Origin: Toxonevra muliebris | Taxonomy: Eukaryota > Arthropoda > Insecta > Diptera > Pallopteridae | Assembly (NCBI GenBank): GCA_963691655.1 | Contig: OY829326.1 | Span: 14,868,878-14,932,877, forward strand | Length of the DNA: 64,000 nucleotides | Direction: 5' to 3' | Shown here: piece after piece, positions 1 through 11,603 of the stretch | Numbering within the stretch: the stretch's first letter is position 1 | Layout of the letters: the number at the start of each line of letters is the position of its first letter | Made by a program: the position numbers and the translations under genes | Notes under the pieces: generated by a model | What the model saw: the letters and a program-made list of their open reading frames with translations, nothing else | Told to the model about the DNA's origin: nothing | Databases searched by the model: none

Positions 1-999
1 AAACTTACTCACTCACTTTGATACTCAGCAGAGCCGCAGTGCTTTGTTTTTATTTTAGGCAAAATTTGTTTTAAGTCCTTTGCGCAAATACACAGCAAAT
101 CAAATATTGTGTGCTGCGTTCCATGTACTCTCACTCTGCCTCTCCTTCCTCTCTCTCTCTCTCTTTTCCCCCTCCTATTTGTGAATATGCTGTTGGATGC
201 TGTACACCGTCTGTGTTATCTACCTTTAGTATAGCGTTTGTTTTTGTTACCCCGCACCACTCGCTCATTCACTTACCCATTCGAATGATAGACACTCACC
301 CTTTGTCACTTGAATGCTTTTTACTTTCACTTTATTACATTTTTTCTACTTCAATAAGGCATGAAGAGTATTTGAAAAGGGATGCAGGCAGAAGATATAC
401 CTTCATATTACAATAACAATTCACTGTTGCTTTCTCTCTTTCTCTCTCTCAGTTTATTGCTTGTTTGTGTGTGAGGATGTTAAAGTTGAATTTGTAGTGC
501 GATATTATTATTTTTTATTGATAATACGTGACGTGTTCGTATTGTTTATGTATGTTGTCCTTCTGTTTCTTGCATGCTTTGTTATTTTTGCATTTGTTTG
601 ATTGTTTATTTATTATTTGTTGTTTGTTTCTCTTTCCTTTTTTCGTTATATTTATTTATTTATTTTTTTTTTTTTTTTGCTTTTAGTTGAACGTAATGCC
701 ATGGAAGCATATTTTATTTATTAAATTACAATATTTTACTGTAACATTGCAACCACTGGGAATAGTTTGGAAGGTTAATTTAATATAGCTGGATCATCTT
801 TATAGAGATGGCATTAATGCCTTCATTTGAGAAATACTCTCTTGTGTATAGGAAATCTCTTTTGTATTGAAGAGAACTTTCTTGCGCAGAGCAATGTTCT
901 AAAGTAGCTCCTGTAATGACAGAGTGCAGCGGTCGGATTTGTTTTGAAGATTACAAAATAATTATTTACTTTAAAAATTATTCACCTAAATATTAATTA
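1..999. other. Low-complexity AT-rich DNA, no gene seen
   Basis: I see no gene here. The stretch holds a CT-rich tract near 130-180, another near 425-455 and a long T run near 660-680. The only sizeable open frame (111-416) opens with GTG, is dominated by serine, leucine and phenylalanine from the CT-rich tract, and resembles nothing I know. Confidence 0.6.
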
Positions 1000-1880
1000 T
1001 AATTATAATCATTCACTTAAACCTGCCTGCCTAAGGAATCTTAGTATAAGTCGAAGCTCTAAGCATATAATATTTGCATTCTCTGTATACCTTCGAGTGA
1101 GTACCTCGCATTGTAGGCGGATGTTGCAGACGTTTCATTGTCTTTTAGACAGAAGTAACAGTTACTGTACTATTAGCTAAGCTCCTAAGCACCTAAAATT
1201 TAAAGCTGTTCCCCAAATTTGAAATGTATGGAGAGTAATCACTAGAGTAGATCGATTTTTCAACACTTCTTCAATTAATATTTTTCTTTTTTACTATTTT
1301 CGTTTCTCAATACGTAGCGAATTTTTTAAACAGTTCCCCTTTGGAGACTGGTACGTATTAAAAAAAATCTTTTATATGGCAATTTACTCTAGCAATCATT
1401 TTTATGTTATTTCTACTAAGCTTAAGACATTGAGCTGCTCTTTTTGGGTTGTGGTTAACAATTAAAACCTTAGACTGCCTCTAAGCCTGGAAATTTGTAT
1501 CCAAAAGAATACCCAATTATTCCATTTTCAATCCTAGGCTTTTCCTTATTAGCTTGAGCTCCCATTTCTAGAAAAGGTTCAAGAATAATGCAGCTCTTGA
1601 TTACTGCTTTCGCGTCAAATTGCCAGCTAACTCATTTCCAGTATTTTCTTTGAAACCAGAGAGCCAGAAAATGGTGGCCTTATTAATCTTACCTAGTTCA
1701 TTCAGTAGATCTACACATTTCTCTACTAGTATTGACTACATATATCTCAAAAGTGACATATTTTTTAATGATAGCTTGTCTGTCTGAAAATATTACAGTA
1801 TCTTAGCCTGTACACTTACTAACTTACCATAGTCTTATGGCAAGATCTCAGCTTGAAAGGCGATTGATTTATCTTCCATA
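1000..1880 (-). pseudogene. Decayed non-LTR retrotransposon 3' end (RNase H and Cys-rich tail)
   Basis: No long frame survives, but conceptual minus-strand translation gives the order of a LINE ORF2 end. Near 1860-1840 is a FQAEI segment, which matches the catalytic-Glu region of RNase H. It is followed by FSDRQAI near 1790, then EKCVDLLNELGKIN and a GNELAG motif near 1720-1620, matching the last RNase H block. Further down are a CLKLSRNN-like segment (about 1430) and CYFCLKDNET (about 1150), which resemble the C-terminal CxxC...ET...H domain. Several stops and frameshifts break it. RNase H places it in an R1/I/LOA-like group, but I cannot name the clade. A 76-bp hairpin element abuts its upstream edge at 1887. 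Confidence 0.6.
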
Positions 1881-1886
1881 ACATAT

Positions 1887-1962
1887 CGTTACCTGAGAAT
1901 TGATTTGGCGTATATGTGTACAAATTCGTATACTTATACGCCAAATCAGTTCTCAGGCGACG
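1887..1962. mobile_element. 76-bp hairpin element, copy 1
   Basis: This is a near-perfect inverted repeat. Arms of about 30 nt begin CGTTACCTGAGAATTG and end CAGTTCTCAGGCGACG, with GATTTGGCGTAT and ATACGCCAAATC facing each other around a short loop. The block is flanked by ATAT on both sides (1883-1886 and 1963-1966), which could be a 4-bp target duplication. A copy of exactly the same length lies at 58455-58530 in the opposite orientation. It encodes nothing credible. I read it as a very small hairpin MITE, although an RNA-hairpin role is possible. Confidence 0.7.
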
Positions 1963-1966
1963 ATAT

Positions 1967-4900
1967 CTGTAACATATCTGGTTTTTGGCTTAATTGTGTC
2001 GATGAAGAATGGAATAAACCCGGGAATCAGAGTAGGTTGTATATTTTGAGCCAAGCAATTAAACAGAAAATGCAATTAACCTGGGATTTTTGTATCTAAG
2101 TCAACACCTTTCAATCTATAATATACTCTAGTACATTACTTGAGCTCAAACTAGAAGAAATATTACTTGAATATTTTCGAGCTAAATAATTTAAAAAAAT
2201 ATTAATTTTTAGTTAGTTTCCATATGAACATGAGCATATTCAACATTAAAAAATAAATACGCCAAAATTACAAAGCAAACAATAAAACTTGAAGTAAATT
2301 TTTTAAATTTTACTCAATCTCGAAAATTATCTTTGAAGATGACAGCATAAACAAACAATAACAATGAAAATCAAAAACAAATACCAAAGAGGAAAGCTTA
2401 AAAAATAAATATGAGTGAGTCATGTATATCGTTTATTAAAAAACAAAGCACAAACAAACATCAAAAAACAAAACAGAACGTAAGAAAAAAAAAAAAAAAT
2501 AAAAAAAACACCATTAAATAAATTCTGCGTATATGAGTAAATTTAATTTATATAATTGCCTGCTTCTGCCACTTCTCTTCTACAACAATCCAACTGGGTC
2601 CCACCTCCCTTTCTCCTCAGCAAGTACTGACTTTGCAGAAAATCACATAAAAAATCGTCTTCAACAACAAAAACATTTAATATTATGGCTTCACTCTCTC
2701 TTCGTGCTTTAAAAGAAATAATAATAAAAAAAAAAAAACAAGAAACTGGAAGTGCAAAAAATAAGAAAATTATATTTCTCAAATGGCGACCGATTCATTG
2801 TCAACATTTTTACTACGTTTTTATACAAATTTGTGTTTTTCTTTTTTAAATACAAGTACAAAACAATAAAAAGCTCGCACATGCACACACCCACAAACGC
2901 TTATATAAAATTTACATTGTTTGCTGTCGCGTCATATGTCGCGCCAAAAATTATACCTTAAAAAATATTTAAATCCACTATGTATTTTAAGTTTTCAAAC
3001 ACACATACATACATATTTATTCCACACACACATTCAGGTATACTATGAGTAATTTTGTATTTTTTGTGGACAACAAACCTTACAATTATATTCTTATACA
3101 TACACTTCAGGATATTCTACGCCCTAGAATATGCAATATAAATATGTGTATGTGTGCATAGTTTCACTACAACATTTTTCATTTACTCTCAGTTCACTCG
3201 CTTGATTTCAACTTGTGTGTATTTGTGTTTGTGGACGAGTGTGTTTGTTTGTGTGCGAGTATCGCACTTTAGTTTCAACTCAAGTGTCACACGCCCATAC
3301 AATTCTCGCCCATCAACAAATGCAACAACATGCATATACTACCACATGCATATATGTTTGTATGTATGTGTATCTTCGAGTACACCACAAGTGGCACTTT
3401 CCTTTCGATTCAGTAATGATAAAACATTTTGTCGTAGCAGCTGAAATGTGTCGCTGTATGTGTGTGTGTTTGTTTAAACTATATATGCACATGGACGTGT
3501 ATGGATGCATGTGTTCCTGTAAACTGGCAAAAAGAACAAAAACTTATAGCTTAACGTGTAAGGTAAAAGTAATTCCATTCAACCAACAATGGCCAACCAA
3601 CCAATGCCACATTGAGCCCTCGTTCGTCGTAATTGCTTACCAACGAACGGGCGCAACTGTGTATAATTTAATTTTAATAGCTTTGTTGCGATTTTATTAC
3701 CAGGTAGACTTGTTCAGGTTTTTTTCTTTTTTTTTTTTGAATTATTTTCTCTTTTTGCTTCCATCATTTTCTTGTACAACGTTGGTGACATTTAATATCA
3801 GGCGGTATTTGTAGATAGCATCTTACAAAAAGAAAAAAAAAATATATAAATTACTATGTAAAAATTCTTCACAACTCAATTTCAACAATTTGTTTTATAA
3901 ATATTTTTAAATATTCTTAAATAATCTTAAAGAGTTTCAACTCATTTTCTGTTCATGAAGCACAGAATTGTAATTGCGCCACAAGACGAAAACAGCAAGT
4001 ATGCAAAAAATGAACATAAATGCTTTATAAAACTTAATTATGTGCATATTTCAATATCTAAACGATGAGCGTGGTCGCAGATTGGTCTACATTAATTTTC
4101 TTTATTCATGCATATACACTCACACAAGCAATACGTACATTTTCATACTGCTAAGGCAGCAGCAAACACTGTGCAGAAAATAACACGCTACAGCCAACAA
4201 AAAAAAAACAGGTAAACTTCCCGTACTTCACACAAACAGAATAGACAGAATGAACAGAGAGAAAGAAAGAAAGCTTCGATAAGTTTTAACAGTACGTTTA
4301 ATTTGTTAGATTGCTAAACAAATGGAAATTAATTAACGCAAACGAAAAACTTAACTTGCGGGCATTTAACACACACACACATACACACAGCACCCATAAA
4401 CTTTGAGGGTGTATATAGAAAGGTGGAATAAGAACTTTTACATATCCGCATCCACTAGCTTTCATGCCTTTTCAAGTTAGTGCAATAGAGACATACATAA
4501 TATATGTATGTATATAAATGTATATGTAAGCAGATACATAGGTAGATAGAATCATAAGCAGACAGTAAAAACCTTTGACGAAATACATATGCACGACTAT
4601 TTCTATGTATGCGTGAATATATCCCAGTAGATATTACATCTAGTTATAGCATGATTTGAGATTTGATACCAAGATGAAAATGTTCTGTCAACCTTGATTT
4701 GGTTATATTAATTTAAAGCATTAAACGTTAAATTTATTTGGGGAATAAGCCTTTTAAGAAGGAGCAGGTAACAGAATTGTTTATTTTTATTTATTATTTT
4801 CTAATTTTTACCCCGATTTTCAACAAAAAAAACCCCTGGTTTTTATATTTTTACTTTAGAAGTCCGCCTTTTGTTAGTTTTTTAATAAAACTGTTTTATT

Positions 4901-5229
4901 CTAATATCTGCCAGAATGGCAAGCATACAAAACAGTATTCCATTTAAATTTTTTGTTTCCGATGACTTCAAGCGCCGGAATCACTCGGGCCAGCCACACA
5001 CCTTTTTTTTTAAGTGCCTACTTTGAACGTGAAAAACAAAAACAAAATATAGCAAAATAAACTTAATTATTATTTGTTTGTACAGTTAAAAGTATAAATA
5101 ATAACATATAAAAAAATTTAAGTGATTGCACTTTATTTTGTTATAATAAAAAATTTTCGAAATAACCTTAAAAATTAAGCCGGAACACTAGACTACATCC
5201 CTAAAGTATTGTAAAATCTGAACATTGTA
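1967..5229. other. AT-rich DNA with microsatellites, no gene seen
   Basis: The stretch contains long A runs (near 2485 and 2725), GT/ATGT-rich sequence (about 3130-3520) and ATGT/GATA-type simple repeats (about 4490-4560). Open frames here begin with non-ATG codons or consist of Cys/Val/Tyr codons read from GTGTATGT repeats. I could not support any exon, RNA gene or complete element. Confidence 0.55.
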
Positions 5230-5690
5230 AAAGATGGAAAAAGGCCAATGACTGCAGGCAGGCAAAAACGGCCGTGAAGTGGTCGTGCAGTGAGTCAGCC
5301 AAAGTCGTCAGACTAAACCGGAAGACCTTGAGCTGGCTAACAGCGCTGACTACGGGTCACGGTCCCTTCAGGTATCACCTCAAGAAGATGAGACTTGTTG
5401 AGTATGATACCTGTAGCTTGTGTCTGGTGGAGCTGGAAACGGCGGCGCACTTACTGTGCCAATGCCCAGCGTTGGCGAACAGTAAGTTGGCAATCTTGGG
5501 TCATCGATACGTTGTTGAATCTGAGATTGGCCACCAGGCCTATAAGGATATGCTCGCGTTGACGCAGGATGCCAATACTCGGAGCATGCTAGTTTACGAG
5601 TGCTTAGAGTAGAGGCATCAGGCGGTAGGGGACAAAAAAGGACCCACCTGGGTCTGATTTGGTTAATCCCCGAACAAATAATAATAATGA
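5230..5690 (+). pseudogene. 5'-truncated LINE: C-terminal Cys-rich domain, 3' UTR and TAA tail
   Basis: The frame ending with the TAG at 5610-5612 encodes a TGHGPFRYHLKKM segment, then CSLC and ETAAHLLCQCPAL. This is the TGH...HL...CxxC...ET...H.L..CP signature that follows RNase H in R1/I-type non-LTR elements. Everything upstream (endonuclease, RT, RNase H) is missing, as expected of 5' truncation during target-primed reverse transcription. After the stop comes a short GC-richer 3' UTR ending in AAATAATAATAATGA near 5683-5690. A tail of TAA repeats rather than poly(A) is typical of the I clade, so I lean that way. I found no target duplication because the 5' edge is unclear. Confidence 0.75.
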
Positions 5691-5751
5691 AGTATTGTAT
5701 AATAGAGACAGAGTTACTGCCTGTATAGCTTTTCCTGGATCAAATATTGTG

Positions 5752-5895
5752 ACTGATGATGATTCGATACGAATGAATACGAGTAAATACTAGATACTTT
5801 CGATACTCGATACTTTCGATGCCATACCATAAATATTTTATTTGGTATCGCAAAAAAAAGGATCAGTATCGGATACTCGATACTTTTGGAAAGCA
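5752..5895. repeat. GATAC-rich patch
   Basis: About six GATAC pentamers plus TATCG complements are crowded into roughly 140 bp, including the run CGATACTTTCGATACTCGAT near 5799-5818. Similar ATCGATAC words recur near 6200-6245, just before a hAT copy. The structure is partly palindromic. It may be the end of an unrecognised element or a cluster of TATCGATA-like binding sites, and nothing decides between these. Confidence 0.4.
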
Positions 5896-6253
5896 TTGAT
5901 TTAAAAAATCGAAATATTGCTATACAATATTTAAGACTATGAGTCGTATTGTAATGTTTTAAAGCAATTAATAATATATTTCAAAATGCTACTGAAGAAT
6001 TATTCAATATGTATATTCAAAATATTTCAGTATTGAAGTTCTAGAAAATATTGCCAACCATGTATGTAGAATAAAATAGTAACTGTAACTATTTCATTAA
6101 AATAAAATATTTTTAACAAGCTGTAATCAGTTGATTAGTTTTCCTGCTGTTACAAATTTTCCAGCCATAACATAACTTTTTTCCGATATTTTCAGTGGCA
6201 TCGATACTTTTATACGAAACAAGTAATCAGTATAAATATCGATACTATGAGGG

Positions 6254-7163
6254 CAGGGCCGTAGCCAGGATTCTTTTTTTCGGGGGGGGGGGGGGGGGTT
6301 CATTCGAAGAAAATTGACATTGACTTGCCATTACTGATGATGAGCCCGACCTCAAAACAATTACCAAAAATACTAAAAATAGTCAGAGGCTAATTTTTTT
6401 CAAATGATTATCAGTGGGAATTTGGGCCATGATAAGGAATCCGGATGAGGTTGGTTTATATTCCCGAAATTCGTGCAGTTACTGCATTGAAAGAGGTCTT
6501 CCGAGTCAGGGTGCTTTGAGTAATAATGGGTTAAAGAATTAATCACATTTTAAGATTGTTTCCTAGAACTTTGGAGCTGATCCACTATTACTGCCCTACA
6601 TGGGTTTTGCGAATAAAATGGTTCCTAGTGTTTGTGAATGAATTTTTTTTATACTGAACACGAATCTGAGTTCAAAAATTTCCCATCACGCCACGTTTTG
6701 GAAAAAATGGGATGTAAAACCCTAAAATAGAATTTTTGGCCATTTTTAAAATTGGAGAGCAGAACACTGGCGGGCTACAAACTTCGTAATCCACAAATTA
6801 TAGGCTGAATCATGCCCTTCCAAATGAGCCCTAAACCCGAAACTGTAAATCAAAATCAGTTACTGACCTAGAAAAACTATAAATGCAGAATTGCTCAGCA
6901 TCCCCTTCCCTTTTTGTATCAAAAGTCAAACCTCATGTCAAAGAAAACAAATCGGATCTGGTCGCATAGTGTAACTAAGATTTCAAGTTTATTTTTTTAT
7001 ATTTGACTTTTTAGAAAGAAACCAATGGAAGTAAAAAATATTTAAAAACTGTTCAATAGATTTTATTTTGACATTTTTTTCATTAGTATCAACAAATGGA
7101 AAAAAGTTTCCAAATTTGGGGGGGGGGGAGGGGCCGTCAGAACCCCCAAAACTCCCAAACACA
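6254..7163 (-). mobile_element. Non-autonomous hAT-like element, family 1, copy A (truncated)
   Basis: The left end reads CAGGGCCGTAGCCAGG, the same terminal inverted repeat that closes copy C (41338-42428). It is followed by an 18-G run and then TTCATTCGAAGAAAAT, the complement of the right-end sequence of the other copies. Much of the body aligns by eye, in reverse, with 34114-35050 and 41338-42428, including the stretch around TAGTGTAACTAAGATTTCAA. The match ends at AGAACCCCCAAAACTCCCAA near 7163, just short of the other terminus, so this copy is truncated. No transposase coding was seen. Confidence 0.7.
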
Positions 7164-7969
7164 ATTAATTTAACAAATCGTGGATGGAATAAAAAAGAGA
7201 ACATTCGATATACGAAACCCGCTAAAGTTCGACGCAACTACATTACCAACCGCCCATAAGAAAAAAATCAAACCAAATCTTAACGAATTTGAGACTATTA
7301 CAGGACCCATTTTCCACTGGGTATCAACAATGCATGTCGGTTTGTGTTCGTATAGGTGGCACATGTTCACTTACATGCCATTAAATAAGCGTTTCAATGT
7401 GAGATGTTCCGATTGCGTGTAAGTTGTATCTATGTATACATAAGTATACAAATATATTTATGTACTCTAATGCATGTAAGTATGTATTTGTATGGTATGC
7501 TAGATTAAATTGTAGTTGGTTGTACTTTTATTGAATGTATATATGTATATATATGTAAACGTAAACGTAAACGACACAACTCTGAAGCTTTGATTAACTT
7601 AATTGTTATCGTAATGTTGGTTTTTATGTCTCTTTGTAATACACAGACAATGCTTGTGGGAGTTTGAGCAGTAGAAATAATGTTTTAACAAGTTTTATGT
7701 CTGCTTATAGGTTTTACATGCACGTAATTGTTTGAATGATTTTTAAATATTCTAAGAAGCTTTGAATGTGTTTTGAGAATTTATTCTTTTGATATTTTAT
7801 GCATACATACATACGGCAACTGGAGGATTAAGGGAGGGGGTTCTATCATGAAAACTAGTGTTTTTTACACATGATTTGCGATTCCCAGAACAAGTATGCG
7901 TTCTTTGAAAAATAAATAGTTTTAATGCCTCCACAATTCAATACCATGTGGACCCAACAACATTTTTCT
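7164..7969. other. AT-rich DNA with simple repeats, no gene seen
   Basis: ATGT/ATAC simple repeats lie near 7430-7560 and a short GTAAAC tandem near 7555-7574. Open frames are short and lack any recognisable domain. Confidence 0.55.
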
Positions 7970-9470
7970 TTTAAGCAATGAAATATAAGAACCAAGTATC
8001 TGATGATGAAACTCATGTGGCAAATATGTTTGCAAACTTTTTTAAATCAACTTATTCAAATGAAACTTTAAATAATAATAACATATATAATTTTGATCCT
8101 GTCACGTATAACAATATTATGAGTCCGGTTATTCAACCTGAAGATGTTTTAGAACATTTGAAGACTTTAAAAATCTCTTTTACATACGGTCCAGATGAAA
8201 TTCCGAATAGTATACTAAAAACTTGTGCTGAGTTTCTGTATTTGCCTCTGTTTAAAATTTTTGATTGTTCGTTACGTAAGGGATATTTTCCCAAAAGTTG
8301 GAAGCGTTCTTTTATAATTCCTCTACATAAAAATGGTACGAAATCTAACGTTGAAAATTACCGTAGTATTGCTAAACTAAGTGCAATACCCAAACTGTTC
8401 AAAGCAGTTATAACATCGCAAGTAACCCATTCAGTAAAATCGTTAATTTCTTCATCTCAGCATGGGTTTGTAAAGGGGAGATCAACTGTTACTAATCTTC
8501 TTGAGTTATCGACCAATGTCATAAGTGGATTTCCTAATTGCCAGCAGACTGACGCAATTCATACGGACTTTAGTAAAGCTTTTGACAAAGTGAACCACGA
8601 TTTACTAATTAAAAAACTTGACTTTTATGGCTTTCCTCCTTTATTATTACAATGGATAGACTCGTACTTGAGAGATAGGGAGCAAATAGTAATTTTTAAA
8701 AATCCCGTATCTAAAAGTACCAAAATACCATCTGGTGTTCAACAAGGAAGCCATCTGGGTCCTATTTTGTTTTTGTTGTTTATTAACGATCTTTCTTTTT
8801 TCTAGGTATGGCTTAGATGATCACGAGTTAGATCAAGTTTTTTCGTTCGTTGACCTTGGTGTCACAATGGACACCAAATTAACTTTTAATTTACATATCA
8901 ACTCAACTATTAATAAGGCTAAGGGCATCCTTGGTTTTGTTAAAAGATGGTCTAAAGAATTTAACGATCCATATGTCACGAAATCACTTTACACTGCACT
9001 TGTTAGACCAGTTCTGGAGTATGGTTCTGCTGTGTGGAACCCTCAGTACAACTGTTATGCTGATAAGTTGGAATCTGTGCAAAAACAGTTCCTCTTGTTT
9101 GCTTTACGTTCGTTACACTGGAGTCCATCACAGCACATCCCTCCTTATGAACAACGGTTAAAACTTATAAGCTTGCCAACTCTTCGGAGCAGAAGAGTTA
9201 TGCTAAATGTGATGTATGTGACTAAATCATTAAATGGTTATATTCATTCTCAATTCTTACTCAATGAAATCAAAATTAATGTTCCAAATCGCTATTCTAG
9301 ATATTCCATTCCTATTAAACTTGATGCTTGTAGAACAAACTATGCTCAAAATAACCTTTTTCGTTGTATGTGTAATGATTTCAATTCTCAGCACGGCATT
9401 TTTGACATTTCCGACTCTCTCCAGTATATAAAATTAAATGTATTAAATTTTCTTAATCGTTAAACAGCTG
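7970..9470 (+). pseudogene. Non-LTR retrotransposon reverse transcriptase with the catalytic YADD block deleted
   Basis: The first frame (ATG 7978 to 8805) holds the N-terminal RT blocks: YGPDEIPNSILK, the PLHKNGTKSNVENYRSI block, QHGFVKGRSTVTNL, the first catalytic Asp in TDFSKAFDKVNHDLL, and SGVQQGSHLGPILF (a Pro-to-Gln change in the usual SGVPQGS). It then stops right after LFINDL. Homology resumes in another frame near 8807 (YGLDDHELD, then the VDLGVTMD block and LYTALVRPVLEYGSAVW) and runs to the stop at 9463. The segment that should hold YADD and the following block, some tens of codons, is absent. The endonuclease domain is missing 5'. It resembles jockey/CR1-group insect LINEs, but the clade is not assigned. 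It cannot encode a working polymerase. Confidence 0.85.
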
Positions 9471-10290
9471 ATGATTACTAATAATCTGTAGCTGTAAAGA
9501 AGACCAAATTGGGATTTATTCTCCCCAATCAGCGCTTTATCAGGGCATTCCGGAATGCATCTGAATCGGTCACCAAATCCGTACGACATGCGGATGTGCT
9601 CCTCGTGCGGATGGGCGGGTAAGTGGGTCCGTTGGGATTCGTTCGTTAAATACAATTTTTTTTCTTATTTCTGTTAGTCTGTAGGGGTCTGTAGTACAAA
9701 CTAATTAAATTTTCATGCGTAAGTATAATTTTTTCAGATACAAGTATAAAAATCGGTTTCGTTTCGATAGGCAATAACATAGGAGGTGGATAAACCCAGT
9801 GACACTTAAGATACGAAGAAGGAAATAGATGGAAATGAATGAGTCACGTTTTATACAGACATTGTAATAGCATTTTAAAGAAGTCGAAGAATCGGGAAGC
9901 TATCGAATATTTGAAGACTTTAAGAACTCAAAGCTTATTCTATGAATTTGAGAAAATGTGAAGTTAAGTTATTGGCTAGAGATTGATTCGATTGAAGGCG
10001 ATTGGTTATACCCGTTTACTTTTTGTTGGAGTATTATAATTATATACTAAATATTTTATAGTATTTCACATTTACAACTTAGAAACTATACAAAAAACAT
10101 GTTTATTTAAATAAAACGTACGTGTAATTTAAGTCATCTAACCGAACTGAATGAAAACTCAATTTAAAGAGATGCTAAAATTTAATTAAAACTAATTTTA
10201 AGCTATTTATAAACTTAAAGCCCAACAAAAGAAGCAGAGCAAAACCAAAATCTGAAACAAAATACACCCACAAATACCAGCACACAAATA

Positions 10291-10316
10291 ATACATACAT
10301 ACATACATACATATGC
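10291..10316. repeat. ACAT-type microsatellite
   Basis: A run of ATAC/ACAT tetranucleotides ends in ATATGC. It is the clearest of many tetranucleotide tracts in the window. Tracts of this type are abundant in fly noncoding DNA. Confidence 0.9.
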
Positions 10317-11435
10317 AAACATATGGAGAGACAAAAGCAAAAGTAAATCACTGTCCATGTGGAATTTTTGGTGTTTTTCTATATATACAAATGTATATGT
10401 AAATATGTGTGTAGATTTGTGTGTAAGCGCGTATGCAAAACACATTTACATATATATATATCTACATGTAACTGCAGTGAGTCTATTGCGCTCTATGCGA
10501 TTGTGTATAGGATTTACAATTGTTAGACAATGATTTGCAATTTGTGTGAAAAATGCATTTAAAACCGCAGAACAACAAAAACTATTGGAAAAAACAAACG
10601 CAATAAAGAGACGCACATACAAATACCTATATGTATGCAAAGTGAAAAGGCAGACAGACAGACAAACCAATAGACAAACCAACACACAAATAAACAGACA
10701 TTTAGACATACAAACAGCCATACAAATGAATAAATAAACATATATATATATATAAAAAAAAACCAAAACAGTTACTAGGTACTATTTTTGCATAAACGGG
10801 AAGAAGCAGTAGCATCACCAAGTACTTTCCACCTTCTTAGAATTAATGTTTTTTTTTTTTCTAAAAAAAGAATGGAAATGGGAAAGGGAAGTTTTATTTT
10901 TATGTTTTCTAACTATTTTCATTTTTTAGTTTAGTTAACATGTATTTGTTGGTATACACACACACATACTCTCTTGCAACCATCTAGCGCAAGTATGTAT
11001 GTTATAGTAGTTGGTATCCCCATATACGTAGCATTAAAAATAGTATCAACAGTTTGTGTATAAAAAGTATCTTGTGAGTTTTCAGTGAATTGCATATCTG
11101 TTTTTATTTTCATTTCCATTTTTTTTTTTTTTTTTTTTTTTGTATATTTTTGAAAGAGAGATGGCATACAATTACTTGGAAATGCAAAATGTGCAAGCAA
11201 TGGAAAAACTCTCAAGTGCCATTCAAGTAGATAGAGGAGCAGTGGAAGCAGTAGGAAAGACAGTAGAAATAGAAGTAGTAGAAATACTTAGTAATAAAAC
11301 TCGCAGTCGTGCATAGTGGAGCAGTGCAACAGACGTCTGCTTGGTTTTTCTATATGTAAAGTCTCGTGAAATGTTTAAATTTGATTTAAGTACACCTACT
11401 GGAAGTGATATCAGCATTTATTCTATTGTTAAATT

Positions 11436-11603
11436 ATGTTAAAAAGGGCAAACGTAGATGATGATGATGACTATGACTATGAAGACGATGACGACAATGA
11501 TAATGATGTTGTCGATGATGTTAATGTTGAGCATGACGATGATAAAAAGAAATACCTGCAAGCATCTCAAACAAATAGTAATAAGAAAATAATACAAAAA
11601 TAA
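11436..11603 (+). CDS. Possible 55-codon acidic small ORF (probably a microsatellite by-product)
   Basis: ATG at 11436 opens a frame to TAA at 11601-11603. The product starts MLKRANV, then has a stretch of about 30 residues dominated by Asp with Asn, Glu, Tyr and Val (from GAT/GAC/AAT codons), then a Lys-rich end with KKKYLQASQTNSNKK. I do not recognise it. The acidic core comes from an imperfect GAT/GAC trinucleotide repeat, so chance is the simplest explanation. The frame does stay open through both non-repetitive flanks and has a proper ATG, so I record it. No splice context or conservation can be judged here. Confidence 0.15.
   Translation: MLKRANVDDDDDYDYEDDDDNDNDVVDDVNVEHDDDKKKYLQASQTNSNKKIIQK

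Noticed and set aside
2560..2620. Possible 3' splice site (CCTTTCTCCTCAG followed by open sequence).
   Set aside because: No matching donor, no conserved downstream frame and no protein similarity. Single splice-like words are common.
3215..3814. The longest gap-free open frame upstream of 5 kb (199 codons, plus strand).
   Set aside because: It opens with GTG, and its first half is Cys/Val/Tyr codons read from GTGTATGT simple repeats. The end is Phe/Leu from T runs. No domain was seen.
10446..10766. Minus-strand frame rich in Cys, Leu and Val resembling a membrane protein.
   Set aside because: It is produced by reading CAGA/CAAA tetranucleotide repeats in reverse (CLFVC-type repetition). 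Not a credible protein.
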